From: Algibacter_G agarivorans
Lineage (GTDB): Bacteria > Bacteroidota > Bacteroidia > Flavobacteriales > Flavobacteriaceae
NCBI RefSeq assembly: GCF_039543245.1
Contig: NZ_BAABJJ010000015.1
Location: 1 to 9,203 of the forward strand
DNA: 9,203 nucleotides
Reading direction: 5' to 3'
The position numbers and the translations under genes are program-made. The notes beneath the pieces are model-generated. The model saw nothing but the letters and a program-made list of their open reading frames with translations, did no database searches and was not told where the DNA came from. Positions 1 to 8,400 of the stretch are shown piece by piece; within the stretch, counting starts at the first letter, position 1, and every line of letters begins with the position of its first letter.

Positions 1-144
1 TTCATGATTCAAAGTTAATTTATGTAACTCTAAATCTCGCAACATAATGTCCAGTCTAATATAGTAAGTCCAGTCAGGATATGCTAAGGTTTTTGTTGAT
101 GTTATTCCGTAAAGGTAATTAATTTTTCTTACAGAAATAAACAA
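1..144 (-). other. Short open frame beyond the terminator, possible 5' end of a further gene
   Basis: The minus-strand frame is open from just after an in-frame TAG in the terminator stem (165-163) to the window edge. It reads through KINYLYGITS, PDWTYYIRLD and MLRDLELHKL, which has a protein-like composition. The only ATG is at 45, leaving 15 visible codons; a TTG at 144 lies inside the terminator T-run and would give 48 codons. No family is recognised. An open stretch of this length can occur by chance, so this may be non-coding or a gene remnant. I saw no plus-strand gene here. Confidence 0.22.
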
Positions 145-175
145 AAAAACCCCAGTAGATTTCTACTGGGATTTT
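143..175 (-). terminator. Rho-independent terminator of the operon
   Basis: A stem CCCAGTAGA / TCTACTGGG (151-159 with 162-170; an 8-bp stem with a 4-nt loop is the likelier form) is followed on the minus strand by G and seven T residues (149-143). It begins 26 bases after the stop codon of the last PorE-like gene, the expected place for the end of the adhesin-PorP-PorE transcript. On the plus strand only ATTTT follows the stem, so termination in that direction would be weak. Confidence 0.92.
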
Positions 176-196
176 ATAATCAAACTACGTTTTAAA

Positions 197-2161
197 TTAG
201 TTCACTTTAATCACTACAAAGTTGGTACGTCTATTAAACTGGTGTTGTGCTTCTGTACATCTTATGGTACCATCACAAGCATTAACCAGTTTTTCTTCGC
301 CATAGCCTTTATATTCAAGTATTCTATCAGCATCTACGCCTTTTGATATTAAATAGTTATAAGTAGTATGGGCTCTTCGGTTTGATAGTATCATATTATA
401 ACTAGCGGGCCCTCTGGAGTCTGAGTGTGATTCAATTTTAATGGTCATATCAGGATATGTATTTAACATTAAATCAACCATGTTATCTAACTCTGTGTTA
501 TCTTGTTTGCGTATGTTAGCACTATCAAAACTATGATATATGGGTTCTAATTCTATTGATTTTGGATCTATGGTTTCCTCTTTTTCAGAGTCTTTTACTA
601 TTACTTCTGGTTTTGAAACAGGATCCATAGAGAAATCTGCGTTTAAACTAGATACTGTTTTATCGATTCCTTTAGAGCTTATTGGATTGGCGCTGTTAAT
701 AAATCCATTTTGTTTTACATGAATTATATAATCAGCATCTCTATCAATATTCATATCATAACGTCCATTTTCATCGGCTTCAAACGAAGCGATTTCATGG
801 TCTTCTGTATCAAATAAAGCTACAAAAGCATTAGGTATTGGGGTGTTATTAATAGCATCATAGATTGTGCCTTCAAGTTTTAATCTAGTAACTCTACTAA
901 ATGCATAAATATCATCACTGCCAACACCATCTTCTCTATTTGATGCAAAATAACCCGTCACGCCATCGTTATTCATAAAGAATGAAAAATCATCCTTACT
1001 GGAGTTTAAGGGATATCCAAGATTAATCACGCCAATAGTGTTTTTGTTTTCATCTAAAACGGTTGCAAAAACATCTAATAAGCCTAAGCCGTTATGCCCA
1101 TCTGAAGAAAAGAAAAGCACCCCTTCGCTATTAATAAAAGGGAAATTTTCATTTTTATTGGTGTTTATAGTGCGACCTAAATTTTGAGGCGTACCATAAG
1201 TACCATCTTCATTAATATCAACATAATAAATATCGGATTTACCAACACCGCCAGGCATATCTGAAGTAAAATATAATTTAGTACCATCTACATTTAAAGC
1301 AGGGTGACCGTTAGAATATTGGTTATCATTAAAAGGAAGCTCTTGGATGTTAGTCCATTCACCATCAATTAGTAATGCTTTATAAATCTTGAGGTTTGAA
1401 AAACCATTGCCATCTTTTTTTAGGTTGTTTTTTATAAAGTTGGTTCTAGAAAAATATAGCGTTTTGCCATCGTTGCTAATGGTTACTGGCCCATCATGAT
1501 ACACAGAATTTACATCGCCTTTTAATTTGAATTTGTGATTAACGTTAGATTCGGCAATGGTACTTTTATCGGCTACATAGACATCTAAAAAAGGCTCTTC
1601 ATCCCAACTATATAAACTTTTTACCAAAACACCTTCATTTCTTGAAGAGGTAAAGTAGATGTTACCATCACGTTCATAAGCACCAAAATCGCTAAATTTA
1701 GAGTTAAAATTTACAGGTTCAGAATTGTAACGATGTTTCGCATTGAAAATAGAATTTATAAACTCACCATCTTTAGTAAATTTTATTTGGTCTATTTTTC
1801 CACCGGCGTTATGAAATTTTTTCAACCAAACACGAGATTCTTTATAACTTTTAATACCTCTTAATGCTTGTGCATAACTGTAATAATATTCAATAGGGGC
1901 ACTTTCTTGTTGCACCACTTTTTTATAGTAAACTACAGCGCTATCCGGATTTCTTAATAGGGCATAACTATCGGCTAATTGTCTGGTTGCATAATCGGCA
2001 TTAAAATTATTATCTATGAGTTGATGATAAACCTGAGCAGCCTCTGTAAAAGAGAATTTATTAAATAACGAATCTGCCTTTTTTTGTTTACTAGATTGCG
2101 CATAGGAGCAAAGGCCTATTAGCAATGCGATAGTAGCAATAATATAGTATTTTAATTTCAT
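197..2161 (-). CDS. Second PorE-like OmpA family protein, tandem paralogue
   Basis: Encodes 654 residues from the ATG at 2161, chosen because it starts a clean signal peptide (KLKYYIIATIALLIGL, likely cut after CSYA). The frame runs open up to 2257, but those extra residues (PLRFALRFPLKLSFPLIRES) are basic and come from the REP-like spacer. An ATG at 2170 is the other possible start. Domains are collinear with the neighbour: TPR-like (24-118), PD40 blades (about 150-422, e.g. DGTKLYFTSDMPGG, GVLFFSSDGHNG), regulatory-like beta domain (428-512), an acidic linker (KDSEKEETIDPKS) and OmpA (about 537-654). D581 and R596 keep the 15-residue spacing of the peptidoglycan-binding pair. The first OmpA strand reads YHSFDSANI instead of YFDFNSHAI. 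C18 sits in LIGLC, a poor lipobox. Last gene before the terminator; an ancestral tandem duplication with later divergence is the simplest origin. Confidence 0.92.
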   Translation of the reverse strand: MKLKYYIIATIALLIGLCSYAQSSKQKKADSLFNKFSFTEAAQVYHQLIDNNFNADYATRQLADSYALLRNPDSAVVYYKKVVQQESAPIEYYYSYAQALRGIKSYKESRVWLKKFHNAGGKIDQIKFTKDGEFINSIFNAKHRYNSEPVNFNSKFSDFGAYERDGNIYFTSSRNEGVLVKSLYSWDEEPFLDVYVADKSTIAESNVNHKFKLKGDVNSVYHDGPVTISNDGKTLYFSRTNFIKNNLKKDGNGFSNLKIYKALLIDGEWTNIQELPFNDNQYSNGHPALNVDGTKLYFTSDMPGGVGKSDIYYVDINEDGTYGTPQNLGRTINTNKNENFPFINSEGVLFFSSDGHNGLGLLDVFATVLDENKNTIGVINLGYPLNSSKDDFSFFMNNDGVTGYFASNREDGVGSDDIYAFSRVTRLKLEGTIYDAINNTPIPNAFVALFDTEDHEIASFEADENGRYDMNIDRDADYIIHVKQNGFINSANPISSKGIDKTVSSLNADFSMDPVSKPEVIVKDSEKEETIDPKSIELEPIYHSFDSANIRKQDNTELDNMVDLMLNTYPDMTIKIESHSDSRGPASYNMILSNRRAHTTYNYLISKGVDADRILEYKGYGEEKLVNACDGTIRCTEAQHQFNRRTNFVVIKVN

Positions 2162-2175
2162 GGGGCTCATTTTAG

Positions 2176-2195
2176 ATTCCCGAATTAACGGGAAT
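2176..2195. repeat. Perfect inverted repeat (7-bp stem, 6-nt loop)
   Basis: ATTCCCG, then the loop AATTAA, then CGGGAAT. It ends 14 nt before the chosen start codon at 2161 and 5 nt before the alternative ATG at 2170, so in the mRNA the stem would lie in or beside the ribosome landing zone. No T-run follows on either strand, so it is not a terminator. Confidence 0.85.
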
Positions 2196-2203
2196 GACAA
2201 TTT

Positions 2204-2227
2204 CAACGGAAACCTCAAGGCAAACCT
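2204..2227 (-). repeat. Imperfect 12-bp tandem repeat next to the palindrome
   Basis: On the minus strand AGGTTTGCCTTG is followed directly by AGGTTTCCGTTG, matching at 10 of 12 positions. It is probably part of the same REP-like element; no binding protein can be named. Confidence 0.6.
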
Positions 2228-2274
2228 TAGAGGCATTCTTTTTCGATTAAAATCCAATATATGTAAATTGGGTT

Positions 2275-4200
2275 TTACTCCATTTTAACCACAATAAACT
2301 GGGTACGTCTGTTTAATTGATGTTGTTCTTCTTCACAATCTTCACCGTCTTCACAACCGTTTGTTAATCTACGTTCACCAAAACCTTGATGTTCTGTAAT
2401 TCTTGCAGGATCAACTCCTTTAGAAATTAAGTACTCGTAAGTTGCGTTAGCTCTATCTATCGATAATTTATCGTTATAAGATAATTTACCTCTAGAATCT
2501 GTGTGCGATTCAATACGTATTACCATTTCTGGATAATCGTTTTGCATTAAATTCACAATTTTGTCTAATTGCAATGCCGCATCCTCTCTAATAGCATGGC
2601 TATTAAAATCAAAGTAAATGGTATTTAAATCTATTTCAGCTAGTTTTACAACATCCTGAACAGGGTTTAATATTAAATTGGCAGTAATGGTTATCAGTTC
2701 CGTTTGTATGTTTTTAGAGTGAAAATCGCGGTAATCATCAATATATTTATCTTGACTGGCAACAATTTTATAATCTTCGTTTCTATCAATATTTATTTGA
2801 TAAAAACCGTTTTCATCAGTTACCATATAAGCAACTTGTTCATTGTTATCATTAAATAATGTGATTTTAGCATTTACAATAGGTTTTGTATTTATGGCGT
2901 CTGTGACTACACCTTCCACATGCATTACTGGTTCTCTATGGAATGCATAAATATCATCACTTCCACGACCACCTTGTCTGTTAGAAGCAAAGTAACCCGT
3001 AATGCCATTCGTGTTCATTACGAATGAAAAATCATCTTTATTAGAATTAACAGGTACGCCTAAGTTTATAACATCTACGATGCTTTTTTCATCTTCTCCT
3101 TTAATTGTGGCAAAAATGTCTAGTAGGCCTAAACCTGTGTGTCCATCGGATGAGAAGAATAAAACACCTTCATTGTTTATAAAAGGAAAGCCTTCAGCAT
3201 CTTTAGTATTTACAACATCACCAAGATTTTCTAGATTCGATAGTGTACCATCAGGTTGGATAGTCATCGACCAAATATCAGATCCACCTTTGCTTCCAGG
3301 TCTATCTGACGTAAAATAAAGCTTAGTATCATCAATATTTAAAGCAGGATGTTGTGTTGAAAAGTCATCGCTATTAATTGGGAGGTCTTCTATGTTTGTC
3401 CATAAACCGTTAACCAAAGTAGCTCGGTAAATCTTCATATTAGTAAGACCTTTACTGTCTTTCGCCTCAACGCCTTCAGTAAAATTATTTCTAGAAAAAT
3501 ACATGGTTTTTCCATCTTTGGTAATAGTAACGGGCCCATCATGATAAATAGAATTTACATCGCCTGCTAGTTTTGCAGTATGGTCTACATTTCTTTTAGT
3601 GCCAGCTTTGGTTACGTAAACATCTAAAAAGGGTTGTTCGTTCCATCCGTATAAACGTTTTATCGCGGTACCTTCATCACGTGCCGATGCAAAATAGACT
3701 TTGCCGTCATGCTCAAAAGCACCAAAATCGCTATACTTAGAATTGAATCTAATTCTATCTAAAAAATACTGTTGTTTAGCACCAAATACACTAGTAATAA
3801 AATTGATGTCTTTTGAAAAATCATCAGAATTCACTACACCTCCGGAGTCTTTAAAGCGCTTAAGCCAAATTTGAGACTCATCATATTTTTTCATACCACG
3901 AAGCGACTGTGCGTATTTATAGTAATATTGTACAGGGACATTTTTTTGCTTAACCACACTTTTATAAAATCTAGAAGCATTTCTAGGATCTCGCAAAAGG
4001 GCATAACAATCTGCCAGCTTTCTGGTAGAATAATTTTTATTGTAGTTGTTCTGCAAGAGTTCTCTATATAACTTAGAGGCTTTTACAAACGAAAATTTAT
4101 TAAACAATGTATCGGCTCTTTTTTGTTTTCTTTGTTGAGAAAAACTAGAAAGACTTAGCATTAATGCGATACATACTAATATGTAATTTTTAGTATTCAT
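2275..4200 (-). CDS. PorE-like OmpA family protein (TPR, PD40 propeller, carboxypeptidase-regulatory-like, OmpA)
   Basis: Encodes 641 residues. The layout is: Sec signal peptide (1-22, ends LSSFSQ, no lipobox cysteine); TPR-like helices (about 24-118, with KASKLYRELL and ADCYALLRDP); a PD40/WD40-like propeller (about 150-420) with repeated blades such as DGKTMYFSRNNF, DTKLYFTSDRPG, GVLFFSSDGHTG and ITGYFASNRQGG; a carboxypeptidase regulatory-like fold (about 426-510); and an OmpA C-terminal domain (about 522-641). D568 (HTDSRG) and R583 (LSIDRA) have the 15-residue spacing of the diaminopimelate-binding pair in OmpA, and NRRT ends the domain. P. gingivalis PorE has the same four-domain order, binds peptidoglycan and belongs to the T9SS, but it is a lipoprotein, unlike this one. 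Probably a periplasmic peptidoglycan anchor for the upstream PorP/SprF partner. Confidence 0.93.
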   Translation of the reverse strand: MNTKNYILVCIALMLSLSSFSQQRKQKRADTLFNKFSFVKASKLYRELLQNNYNKNYSTRKLADCYALLRDPRNASRFYKSVVKQKNVPVQYYYKYAQSLRGMKKYDESQIWLKRFKDSGGVVNSDDFSKDINFITSVFGAKQQYFLDRIRFNSKYSDFGAFEHDGKVYFASARDEGTAIKRLYGWNEQPFLDVYVTKAGTKRNVDHTAKLAGDVNSIYHDGPVTITKDGKTMYFSRNNFTEGVEAKDSKGLTNMKIYRATLVNGLWTNIEDLPINSDDFSTQHPALNIDDTKLYFTSDRPGSKGGSDIWSMTIQPDGTLSNLENLGDVVNTKDAEGFPFINNEGVLFFSSDGHTGLGLLDIFATIKGEDEKSIVDVINLGVPVNSNKDDFSFVMNTNGITGYFASNRQGGRGSDDIYAFHREPVMHVEGVVTDAINTKPIVNAKITLFNDNNEQVAYMVTDENGFYQINIDRNEDYKIVASQDKYIDDYRDFHSKNIQTELITITANLILNPVQDVVKLAEIDLNTIYFDFNSHAIREDAALQLDKIVNLMQNDYPEMVIRIESHTDSRGKLSYNDKLSIDRANATYEYLISKGVDPARITEHQGFGERRLTNGCEDGEDCEEEQHQLNRRTQFIVVKME

Positions 4201-4213
4201 AGAAAAATTAGTA

Positions 4214-5140
4214 TTAGAAATATCTTGGTGATTTTAGTTTTGAACTTAAGAATTTGAATTCATAGATAAGTAATATCTCATGCGTTCCAGTAGTGTAGTC
4301 AGCTATATCAGAAATGGGTTTCTCATAAGCATAACCAATACGTAATTGACGAGATACTTGAAAATCTACAATACCACCAATGGCTGCGGTTTGCTCATTA
4401 ATTCTATACGAACCTCCTAGCCAAATCTTTTCATTGTATAAGAAATTGGCAGTTAAATCATAAGAAACAGGAGCGCCATTAGTTGCTTTTATTAAAGCCG
4501 CTGGCTTGAACTTGAAACTTTTACTGATGTCTAAAACGCCACCTGCTGTAAAATAATAGCTCACTCGATCTAGAGCTTTAAATTGATTTTTATTGTTCAA
4601 ATCGTTATTTAATATTCTTGGAGCAGATAACCCAGCGTAAATTCTATTGGTACTCCAATAAACACCGGCACCAATATTAGGCGACCATCTATCTTCAGTC
4701 CCAAAAATTAATGGGTCATTTTGATTTGCTTCACTTAAACGAAAATCTGTATCAAAACTAAATTGTGTGAAACCACCTTTTAAGCCAAAAGCTAATTTCC
4801 CATTATTTCCTGTTGGAATGCTATATGAAAAGTCGGCATATAAATATGAGAAATTCTGAGGTCCTAGATCATCTTCAATAAAAGTTAAACCTAAACCTAT
4901 TCTATCATTTCTAAGCGGTGTGTGTACAGAAAGTGTTTGCGTTATTGGGCCACCTTTAAAACCAACCCATTGACTTCTATGCAATGCAACAATACTTAAA
5001 GCTTCTCTACTACCCGCATAAGCAGGGTTTATTGAGATTGTATTGTACATATACTGCGTGAATTGGGGTAATTGTTGTGCAACTCCAACCGTACAGCTAA
5101 ACAACGCAATAGCGATTATGTTATGTTTAATAAATTTCAT
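4214..5140 (-). CDS. PorP/SprF family type IX secretion outer-membrane protein
   Basis: Encodes 308 residues, the usual length for the family. An N-terminal signal peptide (hydrophobic IIAIALFSCTVGVA, likely cut before QQLPQF) is followed by the hallmark QFTQYMYNTISINPAYAGSR and then alternating aromatic and glycine-rich strands typical of an outer-membrane beta-barrel, ending in EILLIYEFKF and a short basic tail. In F. johnsoniae SprF is needed for secretion of the adjacent SprB adhesin, and P. gingivalis PorP is a T9SS component. The gene sits 11 bp after the type B adhesin and 13 bp before a PorE-like gene, so it is probably the export partner for that adhesin. It is one of a large paralogous family, so I give no specific symbol. 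The ATG at 5140 directly precedes the signal peptide, and the upstream bases lack a Shine-Dalgarno motif, as is normal in Bacteroidota. Confidence 0.95.
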   Translation of the reverse strand: MKFIKHNIIAIALFSCTVGVAQQLPQFTQYMYNTISINPAYAGSREALSIVALHRSQWVGFKGGPITQTLSVHTPLRNDRIGLGLTFIEDDLGPQNFSYLYADFSYSIPTGNNGKLAFGLKGGFTQFSFDTDFRLSEANQNDPLIFGTEDRWSPNIGAGVYWSTNRIYAGLSAPRILNNDLNNKNQFKALDRVSYYFTAGGVLDISKSFKFKPAALIKATNGAPVSYDLTANFLYNEKIWLGGSYRINEQTAAIGGIVDFQVSRQLRIGYAYEKPISDIADYTTGTHEILLIYEFKFLSSKLKSPRYF

Positions 5141-5151
5141 AGGTTATCGTT

Positions 5152-5481
5152 TTATTTGGTTCCTAAGTATACGGGGCCAGTCAAAGGACTCAATCCACTA
5201 TTTTGTAATTTGATTATATAATAATATGTTCCGTTAGGCAATTTGTTTTTGCCTCCAAATGAAGCAGTAGGTGTTCCATCCCAATCGCCTTTGGCACCAG
5301 AGGTTTTTATACTACCTAGGGTATAATTTTTAGAATCATAAACTAAAGCACCCCAACGGTTAAATATTTTAATTTCAGCAGTAAATCCACATAAATCAAT
5401 TCCCGCAATATCAAAAGTATCATTAAATCCATCGCCGTTTGGTGTGATTGCCGTTGAAATTACAATATCATTTTCACCACA
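5152..5481 (-). other. Region encoding the T9SS type B (CHU_C / gliding motility-associated) C-terminal domain
   Basis: This is the last ~109 residues of the adhesin. Visible landmarks in order are ITPNGDGFNDTF, a KIFNRWGALVY strand, GDWDG, LPNGTYYYIIKL and the terminal GPVYLGTK. These match the family known as the gliding motility-associated C-terminal domain, the type B sorting signal found on SprB-like substrates. Known for the family: it targets the protein to the T9SS translocon, and secretion of SprB-type substrates depends on a cognate SprF. The stretch between the NRWG strand and the WDG motif (DSKNYTLGSIKTSGAKG) is a polar loop. Confidence 0.93.
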
Positions 5482-8400
5482 AGGTAATACCACACAATCT
5501 GCATGAATGTTCATAATGGCTTCTGTGATACTTATACAACCTTCATGTGTTGTGGTATACCTGAATCTATAATCCATTCCACCGTCTTTTGGTAAAAAGT
5601 CTTCGCTTAACTCCAATACCGTTGGGTCAAAAACACTTCCGGTAAGTGTTGCATCTGGATTTCCTTCTAATAATTCCCAAACACCATCTGTGTTTAGCGT
5701 ATCGGATATTAAATCATTCAGATTAAATGTGCCTTCATCGAAACATCTATCTTCTGCAACTATTTCAGAATATACTTCATCAAGAGCAACATTTAAGGTT
5801 TGAGTGTAATCTTCTTCATTGTTACAAGCATCTCTAACTGTCCATGTTCTCACAATTTTGTAATCTACTAGATTGTTTTCATCAAATGAATTTGTTTCAT
5901 TAAAATCAACAATGACGTTAGTTGAACAGTTGTCTTCAAATTTTAAAACAGGAACATCTGGTATATCCGTACAACTTACATCTAAAACAAGATCATAAGA
6001 TGTTGTTGGTACTGGTGCAGTTGTATCTTGAACAGTTATAACTTGCGTATGCTTAGTTTCTAAACCACATTCATCAGTAGCTGTCCATGTACGTGCAATA
6101 AAGTAGTTTGAAGGACAATTACCGTCTGTTCTAACATCATTTACTGATACTATGGCATCACCACAATTATCTGTAGCTGTTAATGTTGTAACATCAGGAA
6201 TGGCATCACATTCTACTGTTGTATCTCTTGGTAATGTTTCAACAAATACTGGAGCCGTAGTGTCTTGAACAGTTATAATTTGAGTATGAATAGTTGTTAA
6301 ACCACAATCGTCTGTCGCTGTCCATGTTCTAGCTAAAGTGTAGTTGCTAGGACAATTACCGTCTGTTCTAGAGTCGCTTACTGCAACCGTAGCTGAACCA
6401 CAAATATCTGTAGCTGTTAAAGTTTCAGCTGTTGGGACGGCATCACATTCAACTACAAGTCTAATCACAGGCAGTGTTTCTACAAACACTGGTGGCGTAG
6501 TATCTTGTACCGTAATGGTCTGTACATGGGTGTTGGTTATACCACAATCATCAGTAGCTGTATAAGAACGAGTAATTGTGTAATTTGAAGGACAATTCCC
6601 ATCAGTTCTAACATCATTTACTGTAACATTAGCATTGCCACAATTATCAGAAGCAGTTAAAGTTTCTGCAACAGGAACGCTATTACATTCAACTACAACA
6701 TCCGCAGGGAGTGTTGTTTGGTCAAATTCTGGTGCGATTGTATCTGAAGTTGAAATTGTTTGATCGGCACTTACTGTGTTTCCACAAGAATCCGTAGCTG
6801 TCCAAGTACGTGTTATCGTAAAAGTTCCTGAACAAGCCCCTTCTGTAGTTACATCGCTAAAGGTTATTACCGGATCGTTATCACAATTATCAACTGCAGT
6901 GGCAGTGCCAAAACTAGATGGTGTTAAGTCATCACTACATTCAGCAGTTACATTAGCCGGTAATGAAAGTACTGGAGGCGTGTTATCTTGAACGGTAATA
7001 GTTTGTACAAAGTTAGCACTGGTATTGTCACATCCATCTGTAAAGTTCCAAGTACGTACTTGTACATAGGCATTAGGGCAATTGGCATCTGGCGTTTTAA
7101 TATCGCTAACTAATATTATGTTAGAAGTTGCTGAACAATTATCAGTAGCTGTAGGGCCTTGCGCTAATGCACTTACAAGTCCACCAGTATCGCTACATTC
7201 TAGTGTTGCATCTAAACTACCCGCGGCAGTATCCACTGTTGGAGCAGTGGTGTCTTGAACTGTAATGGTCTGAACAAAGTCCACACTTGTATTGTCACAT
7301 CCATCTGTAAAGTTCCAAGTACGCACTTGCACATAGGCATTGGCACAATTGGCATCGGCAGTGGTTACATCACTGACAAGCGTTATGTTAGGCGCAGAAC
7401 AATCATCTGATGCAGTAGGCACCAATGATAAGGCATTTGAAATACCTGCGGTATCACTACATTCCAAAGTATCATCCAAGCTACCAGCAGCAGTGTCCAC
7501 CGTTGGAGGCGTATTGTCTTTTACTAAATAAGTTGCTGTTGTCGTACTGGCGTTATTACATTGGTCTGTTGCGGTAAAAGTGACCGTAATGGCACCGTTA
7601 TCACATTTTACAGAGGAATCAGAGCCATAATCATTGGTCCATGTTACCGTACCGCAATTATCGGTAGCGGTCGCGCCAGCATTGGAATCTAGCCAAGCTG
7701 TTAAAAGTGCCTGTGTATCACCTACACCACATTCGATTTCAATGTTAGCGGTATTGGTGTTGTCTATAACAGGAGCGGTATTATCTTGAACCGTAATGGT
7801 CTGGACAAAGTCCGCACTGGTATTGTTACAACCATCGGTAAAGTTCCAAGTACGTACCCGTACATAGGCATTAGGACATGTAGGGTCAACAGTATTGACA
7901 TCGCTTACTAACACAAGGTTAGGAACGGTTGTACAGTTATCGGTTGCCGTTGGCGCAAGGGCCAGGGCAGCAGCTATATTAGTAGTATCGCTACATTCTA
8001 TGGTTGCATCTAAACTACCTGCAGCAGTATCTACTGTTGGAGCCGTGGTGTCTTGAACCGTAATGGTCTGAACAAAGTCAGCACTTGTGTTACCACATCC
8101 ATCTGTAAAGTTCCAAGTACGCACTTGCACATAGGCATTGGCACAATTGGCATCAGCAGTGGTTACATTACTAACCAATATTAAATTAGGAGTAGTTGTA
8201 CAGTTATCGGTTGCTGTTGGGGCAAGCGCTAGGGCAGCAGCTATATTTGTATTATCACTACATTCCAGTGTTGCATCTAAACTACCCGCAGCAGTATCCA
8301 CTGTTGGAGCTGTAGTGTCTTGAACAGTAATAGTCTGAACAAAGTCTGCACTAGTGTTGTTACACCCATCTGTGAAGTTCCAAGTACGCACTTGCACATA

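Larger units (their letters stand above)
2162..2257 (-). repeat. REP-like intergenic element in the operon spacer
   Basis: The 113-bp spacer between the two PorE-like genes contrasts with the 11- and 13-bp gaps elsewhere in the operon. It contains a perfect inverted repeat (2176-2195) inside a GTCATTCCCG...CGGGAATC context, and beside it an imperfect 12-bp tandem repeat (2204-2227). Palindromes with this GTCATTCCCG/CGGGAATC core are familiar dispersed repeats in many bacterial genomes, and spurious extensions translating to SFPRKRES-like peptides are a common sign of them; here the frame gives SFPLIRES. The outer boundary is approximate. Identification as a dispersed element is by recognition of the core, not by a genome search. 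Confidence 0.6.

Noticed and set aside
100..142. Possible promoter for the leftmost frame (TACCTTTA on the minus strand)
   Set aside because: One mismatch to TAnnTTTG, and the upstream TTTG lies about 24 bases away inside the terminator T-run, so spacing and context are poor.
2100..2125. Lipobox at C18 of the second PorE-like protein (LIGLC)
   Set aside because: The residue before the cysteine is leucine rather than G, A or S, and a good type I cleavage site (SYA before Q) follows.
2245..2290. Possible internal promoter (TATATTGG on the minus strand, near the Bacteroidota -7 consensus TAnnTTTG)
   Set aside because: One mismatch in the -7 box and no -33 element at suitable spacing; too weak to call in A/T-rich DNA.
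3002..4071. Plus-strand open frames within the first PorE-like gene
   Set aside because: They lie antisense to a well-conserved multidomain protein and have no recognisable product or upstream signals.
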